The notes under the pieces: generated by a model | What the model was told of the DNA's origin: nothing | The model's input: the letters and a program-made list of their open reading frames with translations, nothing else | Database searches by the model: none | Position numbers and translations under genes: made by a program | DNA from: Coriobacteriia bacterium | GTDB taxonomy: Bacteria > Actinomycetota > Coriobacteriia > Coriobacteriales > UBA8131 | Assembly: GCA_009781525.1 (NCBI GenBank) | Contig: WQXZ01000089.1 | Span: 1 to 7,211 of the forward strand | Length of the DNA stretch: 7,211 bases | Direction of reading: 5' to 3' | Shown: piece by piece, positions 1 to 6,052 of the stretch | Layout: every line of letters begins with the position of its first letter | Numbering within the stretch: the first letter of the stretch is position 1

Positions 1-42
1 AGCTGGCGCAACGATTCCAAAATAGCCTGCGATTCCGCTCAA
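1..42 (-). CDS. Possible start of a truncated gene (TTG start), product unknown
   Basis: On the minus strand a TTG codon at 42-40 is preceded by AGGAG at 52-48 with a 5-nt spacer. It opens a frame of 14 codons that runs off the window: (M)SGIAGYFGIVAPA. The peptide is glycine-rich and hydrophobic, as at the start of a membrane or secreted protein. The only support is the ribosome binding site and the open frame, and 14 codons are too few to identify a family. It would be the next minus-strand gene after the five-gene operon. Confidence 0.25.
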   Translation of the reverse strand, partial: MSGIAGYFGIVAPA

Positions 43-87
43 GTTATCTCCTGACGCTTTGGCTTGAAGTGAACGTTTATGATACTA

Positions 88-120
88 CCAAAAGACGGTT
101 CTCTTGCCTTACCAGCCGTC
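88..120 (-). terminator. Weak candidate rho-independent terminator after the left operon
   Basis: Read on the minus strand, GACGG (120-116) and CCGTC (98-94) can pair as a 5-bp stem. CTTTTGG follows immediately. The loop is long (17 nt) and the U-run has only four residues, so the hairpin is weak. Its place just beyond the last operon genes is sensible. Confidence 0.3.
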
Positions 121-199
121 AGTCTATCTCTTCCCAAACAGAAGGCACAGTACCATCACTCAGAATCAGGGCATGTAACGATTTGCTTGTCTGCTCCAT
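119..199 (-). CDS. Candidate 26-residue small ORF at the end of the operon
   Basis: An ATG at 199-197 lies 4 nt after the TGA of the upstream membrane protein. It opens a 26-codon frame ending at 121-119, with a peptide beginning MEQTSKSLHAL and ending SVWEEID. No Shine-Dalgarno stands at a usual distance, so translation would depend on coupling to the preceding gene. I recognise no family. It could be chance, or the leftover end of a decayed gene. It is listed only because of its tight position and the terminator-like hairpin at its end. Confidence 0.18.
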   Translation of the reverse strand: MEQTSKSLHALILSDGTVPSVWEEID

Positions 200-203
200 T
201 TTG

Positions 204-563
204 TCAGTCAAGAAGCGCTCCACATGGCCCCGCGATAATAGTTAGAAGAAGAAAAGCTACTGAATAACCAAATACCGATCCCACTGCTATCGAATAGTCT
301 TTTTCTTCAAGAACGTCCCATGTAATATATGCAACAAGAAAGTACAAAAAGGGGAAGGCAAAGATTCCTAGTATCTCTAAACCTACTCCCCATGTCACTA
401 AAGCTAATATGTAAAACAGAATATATGATACAGCAGTCGTAACAGCTAACGATAGATAAAACTTTCTGTCACGATAGGGAATTTTGAATGGTTGCTGCTG
501 ATCGGGTTGCTCCCCGAACTTCTTCTCTGGTTGCTCAGGTTGCTGCATGCTGTTGTCGTCCAC
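204..563 (-). CDS. Small three-helix membrane protein, family not recognised
   Basis: This 119-residue protein starts at a GTG codon (563-561). Residues 1-26 are a hydrophilic tail rich in Gln, Pro and Glu (QQPEQPEKK, EQPDQQQP). Three likely transmembrane segments follow at about 37-57, 60-82 and 92-112, with an acidic loop (DVLEEKD, 83-89) between the second and third. No catalytic motif is visible. It is the last clear gene of a five-gene minus-strand operon and overlaps the end of the Lgt-like gene by 29 nt, so it is probably translationally coupled to it. A partner or stabilising subunit for the membrane enzymes encoded upstream is a reasonable guess, but nothing in the sequence fixes a function. 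An internal ATG at codon 6 is a possible alternative start, though the ribosome binding site favours the GTG. Confidence 0.75.
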   Translation of the reverse strand: MDDNSMQQPEQPEKKFGEQPDQQQPFKIPYRDRKFYLSLAVTTAVSYILFYILALVTWGVGLEILGIFAFPFLYFLVAYITWDVLEEKDYSIAVGSVFGYSVAFLLLTIIAGPCGALLD

Positions 564-1263
564 TTGCTTCTCTCCTAAGAATTATCGTGATATACAGTAG
601 CCCTAAAACACAGATGATTTGGTAGATGGACATACCAAAACCGACAATCAGATTCTCCCTGAAAAATTCAGATACAAACCTAAAGATAAAGTAAGCCAGA
701 AGGTACAGCTTGAAAAGTAAACCGGGGGTTTCAACTTTCTTTCTCAGATTAATCAGCATTAGAAACGCAATGAGATGGAAGGTTGATTCGAATAATTGAG
801 TTGGCAATCTAAGCTGGCCATCGCCAAAATCGAAACCCCAAGCCGCAACAACACCATAGCAACAACCACTAAAAAAGCATCCAAGCCTTCCAATAGCGAT
901 ACCTATTGCTGCAGCTGGAGCAATAACATTGCCCATTTTTAGTTTGATTCTCTTGATTTTCTTAAATGCAATGACTCCGAACATTCCACCTAATAAGGCT
1001 CCGACAATCGACTTGTCATACAAAACCGACTGTATACCACCCCCAGCCAGTAGCTGCGGTATTTTTGAGCCGATAACACCACTGACCAGCGCTACGGCAG
1101 CAATCCAGAGAGCATCGGTACCGGTCTGCTCTCGCTGTCGCAAGTCATAGAAGTAGTAAACCAGACCAACAATCAGTCCAAGACTCACAAAGAAAGAATA
1201 GGCAGGCAATCCTAAGATACGATGAGCCTCGCCGGGTAATAGCCGATCATGTGTATCAAGCAT
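535..1263 (-). CDS. Divergent Lgt-like membrane protein (prolipoprotein diacylglyceryl transferase fold)
   Basis: This 242-residue polytopic membrane protein is slightly shorter than E. coli Lgt (about 290). Seen in the sequence: a glycine-rich GALLGGMFG segment (88-96), the signature GRLGCFFSGCCYG (125-137), a PTQLFES element (154-160) and RFVSEFFRE (195-203) followed by MSIYQ. In canonical Lgt the matching elements are HGG, GRxGNFxNGE, HPxQLYE and RFxxEFxR, and the enzyme moves diacylglycerol from phosphatidylglycerol to a lipobox cysteine. Here the arginines (126, 195, 202) and Glu199 are kept. The catalytic His, the signature Asn (now Cys129) and the His before Pro (now Leu153) are absent, while Cys134 and Cys135 are gained. 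It is therefore an Lgt homologue of probably altered chemistry and not the housekeeping Lgt. ATG 1263 has AAAGG about 9 nt upstream and overlaps the DUF4395-like gene by 8 nt. Confidence 0.82.
   Translation of the reverse strand: MLDTHDRLLPGEAHRILGLPAYSFFVSLGLIVGLVYYFYDLRQREQTGTDALWIAAVALVSGVIGSKIPQLLAGGGIQSVLYDKSIVGALLGGMFGVIAFKKIKRIKLKMGNVIAPAAAIGIAIGRLGCFFSGCCYGVVAAWGFDFGDGQLRLPTQLFESTFHLIAFLMLINLRKKVETPGLLFKLYLLAYFIFRFVSEFFRENLIVGFGMSIYQIICVLGLLYITIILRREASGRQQHAAT
572..576 (-). promoter_or_regulatory. Shine-Dalgarno fixing a GTG start
   Basis: On the minus strand AGGAG lies 8 nt before the GTG at 563-561, inside the coding sequence of the Lgt-like gene. This spacing selects the GTG over the internal ATG five codons later and supports the 29-nt gene overlap as real. 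Confidence 0.65.
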
Positions 1264-1720
1264 TATCTTTTACCTTTTTGGCAAATCTGCCGAATCGACA
1301 GCAGGTTCCATCAACCATGCAGGTATAGAGCTTCAAAGCTGAGCAGAATCCAAAGGCCGCAGAGGTTTGTAGAACTGCGAAAAGACCAGTGACCACCCAG
1401 GCAGCTTTCGGACGGACAGTAAGGGTGAGTATGAAGCATAGTGCAGCAAAGACAGCCCCGACAAGGTGCGAGAAAAAGATGCCATTCTGATCAACAATCA
1501 CATTCTCGCTTGCCCTCAGCTTGCCGATGGAGTGTTTATAAAGTTGAATCAGCGGAGCCTTTTCAACTTTGAATATGGCAGAGAGTAGCATAATAAGAAA
1601 AACTACCCCAACCAACCAAGATGATTGAATCAGAATACTTAACCAAAGCATGCAAGCAACAACCACTCGACAAAACGCAAAGCCACCTTTTGAAATAGAT
1701 ACTGGTTTGAACTGCCCCAT
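1256..1720 (-). CDS. DUF4395-like integral membrane protein with a Cys-rich tail
   Basis: The protein has 154 residues. Likely membrane helices lie at about 16-32, 35-50, 83-101 and 105-121. A short polar linker (51-80) separates the two helix pairs. The C-terminus carries GFCSALKLYTC (Cys126, Cys134) and then a Cys-Cys pair (140-141) in a basic tail. The two helix pairs and the GFC...C ending match what I know of DUF4395, a membrane family of unknown function. The cysteines could bind metal or form a redox pair, which is inference. The ATG at 1720 is adjacent to the stop codon of the methyltransferase-like gene, and AAGGG sits about 7 nt upstream inside that gene's last codons, so coupled translation is likely. 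The 3' end overlaps the Lgt-like gene by 8 nt. Confidence 0.72.
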   Translation of the reverse strand: MGQFKPVSISKGGFAFCRVVVACMLWLSILIQSSWLVGVVFLIMLLSAIFKVEKAPLIQLYKHSIGKLRASENVIVDQNGIFFSHLVGAVFAALCFILTLTVRPKAAWVVTGLFAVLQTSAAFGFCSALKLYTCMVDGTCCRFGRFAKKVKDNA

Positions 1721-2314
1721 TTACAGTCCCTTCTTTCGAAGCTTTGGAAAAAACATCCCGGTATTCCTGGCATAGTCTTTGTACTCGCTGAACTCTTCTC
1801 GCAAGAGCACCTCTTCCTGTTTAGCACGATAGTACATGAAAGGAACAAAGATGAATGCAGTCATCACTGCGCTCATCCAGTTTCTATATACAGTGCTCCC
1901 ACCAAAAAGCATAAGCATCAACGAAGCATACAGTGGATGGCGAACCAAGCAGTAAACCCCCTCATCAACCAGAATATGCTCGTGGTAGATTTTGATATGA
2001 TTTGCCCAGTTTCCCTTTAGCTGTAACCTGCCTAGAATATTAATGACTGCGCCAGTAACAATCATCGCAGTACCGATCGCTACTAACAATAACCCACCAC
2101 TTCGAACACCACCTAATTTAAGAGTAATCACAGCATAGTAGAGCGCGAAAAAACCAAGCATACTGCCTGTTGCCACAATGGATTGCTTGCTTCGCTTGAT
2201 TTCTTGTTTACTGTCAAACATGATAAAGTCAATAAAAACCGCTAATAGCACAGATCCTACCGACAACGATATCAATGTTATGACTATTCTTGTTACAAAA
2301 GGATAATCAGGCAT
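1721..2314 (-). CDS. Isoprenylcysteine-carboxyl-methyltransferase-like membrane methylase
   Basis: This 197-residue protein has hydrophobic segments at about 8-32, 46-66, 73-95 and 128-162. The C-terminal half shows the ICMT/PEMT-type SAM-binding pattern: GVYCLVRHPLYAS (119-131, with Arg125, His126, Pro127 and Tyr129), the EE pair at 167-168, and FSEYKDYARNTGMFFP (175-190). In the family this fold binds S-adenosylmethionine at the membrane face and methylates lipidic substrates: prenyl-cysteine carboxylates, phosphatidylethanolamine or other lipid headgroups and chains. The substrate cannot be read from the sequence. The ATG at 2314 comes 11 nt after the stop of the radical SAM gene and has no good Shine-Dalgarno at normal distance (AAGGGG lies 15 nt away), so expression probably relies on reinitiation. 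It is the second gene of the operon. Confidence 0.8.
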   Translation of the reverse strand: MPDYPFVTRIVITLISLSVGSVLLAVFIDFIMFDSKQEIKRSKQSIVATGSMLGFFALYYAVITLKLGGVRSGGLLLVAIGTAMIVTGAVINILGRLQLKGNWANHIKIYHEHILVDEGVYCLVRHPLYASLMLMLFGGSTVYRNWMSAVMTAFIFVPFMYYRAKQEEVLLREEFSEYKDYARNTGMFFPKLRKKGL

Positions 2315-2325
2315 CCGAGCTTTAT

Positions 2326-3684
2326 CTATCCCCTTCTATGAATCATGTTGTACGCAGAAAACGGTATGCGTTTTAACTCTGGCGTAATAATGTGTACACA
2401 CTCTTTTTGCATTGATTTAGCATCGAAATTGTATTTATCGATAAACGAACTAACACTGATCCTGAACGTGTTCTCATCCACATATTTTAGTTTCTCTTCC
2501 TGAGATTTTGCAATGAAGTTCAGCGGGAGGTACTTCTTTATCACCTCAACAAGATCGCAGCAGGCCTTTGACTCAAAGACCGAGCTGTCTCCTTCAAAAG
2601 TACTGAGTGCATCCTCAACCGAAAACAGAAAAGTGTTACCGATCAGGTCTTTCAGCTCACTGAAATCGATATCGCGAGTTACCGGAAAGAAGCCGCGCTT
2701 GTCTTTCAACAGGTAGGTAATAGCAACACGCTCGACATCGCACGGAAGCGGGATAAAGTCAGCAGCTTTTATCAACTGGCTGGTCTGGGTCTCGATTCTA
2801 TTCAGAATGCCTGACAGAGTTACCCTGTCTTCGGCGGGGGAGCTGTTGCCGTAATAACCGATAGGCTGAAAATTCACTCCCCTGACACACGAGGTGTTCA
2901 TGCCATAAACGAGAATTTCTCCACAGAATTGATCGTTCACTCCTTTGACGATAGTAGCTACCAGAGTCGTTGGAATGTTGTATTTGCTCAGGTTCTCGAT
3001 TGCTTGTTTCTTCACATTCAGCAGCTTTTTATAGCGAAGCGCTAGGTATATGTCGTCGTTCAGTCCATCAAATTGTAGGTAGACCTCGAATCCGCCACGA
3101 AATCTGGCTAGCTCGCGAACAAAGCCTTCGTCTTCGGCCAGCCTGATGCCATTGGTGTTCAGCATCACATACTTAAAGCCCTTATCTTTTGCCATCTGGA
3201 TGATCGTCAGGATATCTTTATGCAGCGTCGGTTCGCCTCCACTGATCTGTATCACCTCTGCGCTGCCACCTTCGGACTCCATATAGAGATCCATCATTTG
3301 CTCGATATTATTAAGAGACAGATCGCCACCACTTCCGCTGTTTGCATAGCACATAGGGCACGCAAGGTTGCATCGTTCAGTGACCTCAATCAGCCCGATG
3401 CAGGTATGCTGATCATGCGAATCACACAGCCCGCAGTCGTAGGGGCAGCCTTTATCGAACCTTGTCTGAGTCTGGCTGCGTGTTCCTGGTTTATCGAATC
3501 TGTACTTCAGCAGATGATACTGGTAATCCTCTTCGAGCAACTCTATATGCTCGCCGCAATGACTGCATTCTTTGAGGATAAAAACCCCTCTGTTGTTATA
3601 AACAATCTTGCCGTCTATCAGACTTTCGCACTTCGAACAGAGCGTTTTGGTATAGGCGTGGTAGATATACTCTCTGTTAGTCAT
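2326..3684 (-). CDS. Radical SAM enzyme of the tetraether-lipid-synthase-like family (Tes / MJ0619, COG1964)
   Basis: The protein has 452 residues. Domains in order: an N-terminal rubredoxin-like module with CSKC (16-19) and CSHC (40-43); a CPYDCGLC motif (80-87) with DSHDQHTC (Cys95), a likely auxiliary 4Fe-4S site; the radical SAM CNLACPMC motif (Cys105, 109, 112); ISGGEPTLH (147-155); LNTNG (175-179); VYLQFDG (201-207); and a C-terminal part with PLPC (312-315). This layout, especially the auxiliary cysteines just before the SAM cluster and the YLQFDG strand, resembles archaeal Tes, which joins lipid chains by radical C-C coupling. Tes has a third 4Fe-4S cluster. Here the region after Cys315 (DVERVAITY) lacks the further cysteines I would expect, so that site may be altered. 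It leads the operon, and AGGAG 4 nt before the ATG supports this start. The radical SAM call is firm; the lipid role is inference. Confidence 0.83.
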   Translation of the reverse strand: MTNREYIYHAYTKTLCSKCESLIDGKIVYNNRGVFILKECSHCGEHIELLEEDYQYHLLKYRFDKPGTRSQTQTRFDKGCPYDCGLCDSHDQHTCIGLIEVTERCNLACPMCYANSGSGGDLSLNNIEQMMDLYMESEGGSAEVIQISGGEPTLHKDILTIIQMAKDKGFKYVMLNTNGIRLAEDEGFVRELARFRGGFEVYLQFDGLNDDIYLALRYKKLLNVKKQAIENLSKYNIPTTLVATIVKGVNDQFCGEILVYGMNTSCVRGVNFQPIGYYGNSSPAEDRVTLSGILNRIETQTSQLIKAADFIPLPCDVERVAITYLLKDKRGFFPVTRDIDFSELKDLIGNTFLFSVEDALSTFEGDSSVFESKACCDLVEVIKKYLPLNFIAKSQEEKLKYVDENTFRISVSSFIDKYNFDAKSMQKECVHIITPELKRIPFSAYNMIHRRG

Positions 3685-3861
3685 TTTGCTCCTATTATGC
3701 TTGGGCTTTTGACCGCTGGCTATTGGTCGTTCGCTCTGCTAATTCTACAACAGCCCATCAGAGCGCCGATGATACAATTCTTGCAAGGCGTGGTATCGTA
3801 TCTCTTGATATCGAGTCAACTATCCTAATGATCGAAGAGTTATAAGATTGAGAACCTCTAA
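3685..3861. promoter_or_regulatory. Divergent intergenic region between two radical SAM genes
   Basis: These 177 bp separate the left operon (minus) from the HemW-like gene (plus), so both promoters should lie here. I found no convincing -35/-10 pair in either direction. TATAAG at 3841-3846 (plus) and TATCAT on the minus strand near 3770 are possible -10 boxes without good -35 partners. A 12-bp near-palindrome, CTTGATATCGAG at 3804-3815 (10 of 12 symmetric positions), could be an operator for a shared regulator. No RNA gene or further ORF is evident. Confidence 0.35.
3689..3693 (-). promoter_or_regulatory. Shine-Dalgarno of the radical SAM operon
   Basis: On the minus strand AGGAG stands 4 nt before the ATG at 3684-3682. 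The spacing is short but the match is full, and it supports this start for the first gene of the left operon. Confidence 0.6.
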
Positions 3862-5115
3862 ATGCTACTTACCTCTGCCTTGCGTGTGTTGTTGACACGC
3901 TCCTTCAAGCCGTTTGTGTTCAGAAATGTTTGCTCCGAGCAGTTAGTCTATCAAGGCCTGAACAATCTTGGTTTGTATGTGCATATTCCTTTCTGTCGCA
4001 GTATCTGCAGCTTCTGTCCGTATTTCAAAGTGCCTTTTGACCAAGGGCTTGCTGCTGAGTACAAAGCTGCATTGCTTAAAGAGATCGACTTGGTCTGCGC
4101 GTCGCAGTCTGAGAGAAAGCGAGCGACCAGCCTGTATTTTGGTGGGGGAACGCCTGCGCTGATGCTAGATGACCTTGCAGAAATCATCGATAAACTAAAA
4201 GAGTACTTTGAGATCACCGACGGTATCGGTGTTGAGCTACATCCCGATGATATTAATGACCACACTCTACAAAAGTTAGCGGCAGCTGGCGTGACAATGC
4301 TTAGCCTGGGCATTCAATCATTCGATTCTGATTGCCTTCAGGCTTTGGGCAGGCACAATGACGATTTCATTTCCAAGCTGCAGCTGGTCAGGCGCTATGG
4401 TTTTGCAGTAGTCGATGTAGATTTGATCTTCGGTATTCCCAGGCAGACTGAAGAGAGCTTCTTAAATGACATCACTACTGCCTTTGAGCATGGTGCAACT
4501 CAGGTTTCTACCTACCCCTTCATCGATTTCACGTACGCAAACAATCAATATAAGCCTGTGTCGGAGCGTGAGAAAAAGAAGATACTCTCGGCTATCGTCA
4601 GGCATTGCGCTGATGCAGGCATCGAACGCACCTCGGTCTGGACCTTTGCCAAACAGGGAACATCACGGTATTCATCAGTCACCAGAGATAGCTTTCTAGG
4701 CTTTGGTCCATCAGCCACAACACTGCTTCGTGACAGCTTCAAGATCAACACCTTCTCGATTCCAGACTATATTAAGCGCGTTGAGACCGACCACCTGCCA
4801 ACTTCACTGACTCTGGATTTCACCAAGCGCGGTCGCGCCTGCTACTATCTTTTCTGGGCATGCTACTCGATGTGGATCGACAACGCTGCTTTTACCGACA
4901 TGATGGGTATTTCTGCACATAAAATGTATGGCTTTGAACTCTGGTTAGGAGAAAAACTCGGCTTCTGGCAACGCGAATCAGGCGGCTATCGTCTAACGAA
5001 TACCGGAGCCTATCATTACCATCGACTTGAACAAGCCTACACAACCGCCTACATCGACAAGTCCTGGAACATCTCCCGCCTACAACCATTTCCAGAGAAA
5101 ATCGTCTTACGGTAG
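3862..5115 (+). CDS. HemN/HemW-family radical SAM protein, substrate unknown
   Basis: This 417-residue protein shows the family landmarks in order: LYVHIPFC (38-45), the SAM-cluster motif CRSICSFC (Cys45, 49, 52), YFGGGTPAL (92-100), VELHPDD (124-130), LSLGIQSFD (147-155), DLIFGIPRQT (187-196) and FGPSAT (281-286). The C-terminal 320-417 looks like the helical, winged-helix-like end of HemW proteins. The family includes coproporphyrinogen dehydrogenase (HemN), the heme chaperone HemW and class C methylases that use two SAM molecules. The fourth Cys of HemN (CxC) is absent: Cys52 is followed by Pro-Tyr. The N-terminal extension (1-35, with LLTRSFKPFVF) is not typical of housekeeping HemW. It is therefore probably not the heme enzyme itself. 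The ATG at 3862 has no strong Shine-Dalgarno. It is transcribed divergently from the Tes-like operon and may serve the same pathway. Confidence 0.82.
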   Translation: MLLTSALRVLLTRSFKPFVFRNVCSEQLVYQGLNNLGLYVHIPFCRSICSFCPYFKVPFDQGLAAEYKAALLKEIDLVCASQSERKRATSLYFGGGTPALMLDDLAEIIDKLKEYFEITDGIGVELHPDDINDHTLQKLAAAGVTMLSLGIQSFDSDCLQALGRHNDDFISKLQLVRRYGFAVVDVDLIFGIPRQTEESFLNDITTAFEHGATQVSTYPFIDFTYANNQYKPVSEREKKKILSAIVRHCADAGIERTSVWTFAKQGTSRYSSVTRDSFLGFGPSATTLLRDSFKINTFSIPDYIKRVETDHLPTSLTLDFTKRGRACYYLFWACYSMWIDNAAFTDMMGISAHKMYGFELWLGEKLGFWQRESGGYRLTNTGAYHYHRLEQAYTTAYIDKSWNISRLQPFPEKIVLR

Positions 5116-5145
5116 GCGAAAACTGGACTGAAGCTGTCTAGTTAA

Positions 5146-5631
5146 TTAGCTATTAATAAGCTTTGGATAAGAGCGAAGCATGTCTTTGATGACTTGCCAG
5201 TTGCCATTGAATGCAAGAGTGTATTCAGCTGCGAAGAAGTAACCACACTGCTCGCAGAGGCCGGGAATATCAACGCAGCGTCCGCAGATAGATAGCACAC
5301 CGTTCTCGATGACTACACATTGTTTACAGGGTGTGACGAAAGCATTGTCAGCAATATAGCTGAGGGCACTGCGAAGATTGAAAATCGGGTAGCCAGCTTC
5401 TATCAAACCCAAAATGCTTTCGCAGCACATCAGCTTATCCTCATGGCTTAGAGCAAGATACTCAGTACCAGCTTGTTACAACGTTAACAATCTGAAAGCC
5501 CATCTCTTTTGCTTCTATTACCAGCTGCCTCAAGCCTATGTCACCATCGTGCCAAGGATAAGCTTCGTGTTTTTGAACCAAAGCACACTGAGCCCATATG
5601 CACCGAATCTTAGTAAGGATGAAGCCTTCAT
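5146..5631 (-). pseudogene. Decayed radical SAM gene with a Cys-rich C-terminal domain
   Basis: Three fragments in different frames read as one former radical SAM protein. The N-terminal piece (5631-5539, ATG start, MKASSLLRFGAYGL...LGTMVT) looks like the lead-in to a VTxxCNxxC motif but stops at TAG. The middle piece (5539-5474, IGLRQLVIEAKEMGF, QIVNVVT) matches the strand before a TNG motif. The C-terminal piece (5469-5146, 107 codons) has GYPIFN, then CKQC, CGRC and CEQC pairs, typical of an auxiliary Fe-S site. A one-nucleotide shift at 5473-5470 separates VVT from GTEYL. The CxxxCxxC cluster motif, the GGEP-like motif and part of the barrel are missing, so two internal deletions are likely. 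The last 94 codons remain open from ATG 5430 and could in principle still be translated. Assignment rests on recognised motifs, not alignment. Confidence 0.6.
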
Positions 5632-5646
5632 GAAGCAATAGTAACA

Positions 5647-5674
5647 GGTAAAAGATCCTGCTACCCGCAGCAGG
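5647..5674 (-). terminator. Candidate rho-independent terminator after the synthase operon
   Basis: On the minus strand CCTGCT (5674-5669) and AGCAGG (5662-5657) pair as a 6-bp stem around a 6-nt loop, followed by ATCTTTTACC. It begins 2 nt after the stop of the 35-residue ORF. The U-run is short, so it is a modest terminator. Confidence 0.5.
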
Positions 5675-5676
5675 GA

Positions 5677-5784
5677 TTACTTATTCTTTTTACGTAAATA
5701 CGAAATAAAGCCGAAAAGTCCACCGATCGCACAACCTATAACTGTCCAAATAAGAACACTCCCAAGATTTATGCTTGCACCCAT
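5677..5784 (-). CDS. 35-residue single-helix membrane peptide with a glycine-zipper pattern
   Basis: An ATG at 5784-5782 opens a 35-codon frame ending with TAA at 5679-5677. The peptide has one hydrophobic helix (about residues 8-30) containing GCAIGGLFGF, with Gly spaced as in helix-packing motifs, and a basic end RKKNK that by the positive-inside rule would stay in the cytoplasm. It begins 2 nt after the stop codon of the peptidoglycan-binding-like gene. GAGAGATGG lies about 8 nt upstream, so coupled translation is plausible. A hairpin terminator follows directly, which frames it as the last gene of the operon. I recognise no family. Small membrane peptides of this build include holin-like, toxin-like and membrane-anchor subunits, and none can be chosen here. 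Confidence 0.55.
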   Translation of the reverse strand: MGASINLGSVLIWTVIGCAIGGLFGFISYLRKKNK

Positions 5785-5786
5785 AT

Positions 5787-6020
5787 CTAAACCATCTCTC
5801 TATTCTCTCGCGGCAGGTCTTTACCTTCCCAGGCGTTATCTAGCAAGGCGATTGCTTGCATAGTCGCCTCGTCAGGTTCACCGCTTTGCTCAAGCAAAAC
5901 ATTGCTTTGAAAGTCTTTCAGAGCTGAAACGGTCTCTTCGTCCAGCATTCCGGAAATCTGAAGGCGAAAACCGAGAGCTGCCAACGCGGTTTGCACGGTC
6001 GTGATCTTATCCACAGTCAT
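5787..6020 (-). CDS. Short peptidoglycan-binding-domain-like protein (PG_binding_1 type)
   Basis: This 77-residue protein has a core (about 8-58) with the PG_binding_1 rhythm: TTVQTALAALGF, then a Gly-x-Leu-Asp turn (GMLDEETVSAL), a DFQ element (36-38) and a second turn, GEPDEATMQAI. In the family this three-helix fold binds cell-wall peptides and is usually attached to a hydrolase. Here it stands alone, with no signal peptide, no membrane segment and an acidic tail, so as written it would be cytoplasmic. The start is supported by AAGGA about 6 nt before the ATG. It lies 32 nt after the polyprenyl synthetase and 2 nt before a 35-residue membrane peptide. It may be a repurposed fold and not a true wall binder. 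The fold assignment is by pattern only. Confidence 0.68.
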   Translation of the reverse strand: MTVDKITTVQTALAALGFRLQISGMLDEETVSALKDFQSNVLLEQSGEPDEATMQAIALLDNAWEGKDLPRENREMV

Positions 6021-6052
6021 TGTCTTTCCTTTTCGTCAGGTAGCGCAAAGGC

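Noticed and set aside
79..267. Plus-strand 62-codon frame at the left end
   Set aside because: No Shine-Dalgarno, no recognisable family, and it overlaps the end of the minus-strand membrane protein.
3220..3828. Plus-strand open frame of 202 codons opposite the Tes-like gene
   Set aside because: It is antisense to a gene with clear radical SAM motifs, has no recognisable domain, and its openness follows from the codon pattern of the opposite strand.
3951..4313. Minus-strand open frame of 120 codons inside the HemW-like gene
   Set aside because: It is complementary to the conserved SAM-cluster and GGGTP region of the plus-strand gene, and its serine-rich composition is typical of a shadow frame.
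5116..5160. Terminator between the convergent HemW-like gene and the pseudogene
   Set aside because: The AT-rich stretch has only short self-complementary pieces (AGCT, TTAATTA) without a stable stem and U-run.
5414..5641. Plus-strand 75-codon frame in the pseudogene region
   Set aside because: The opposite strand carries recognisable radical SAM fragments across the same bases, which explains the open frame better.
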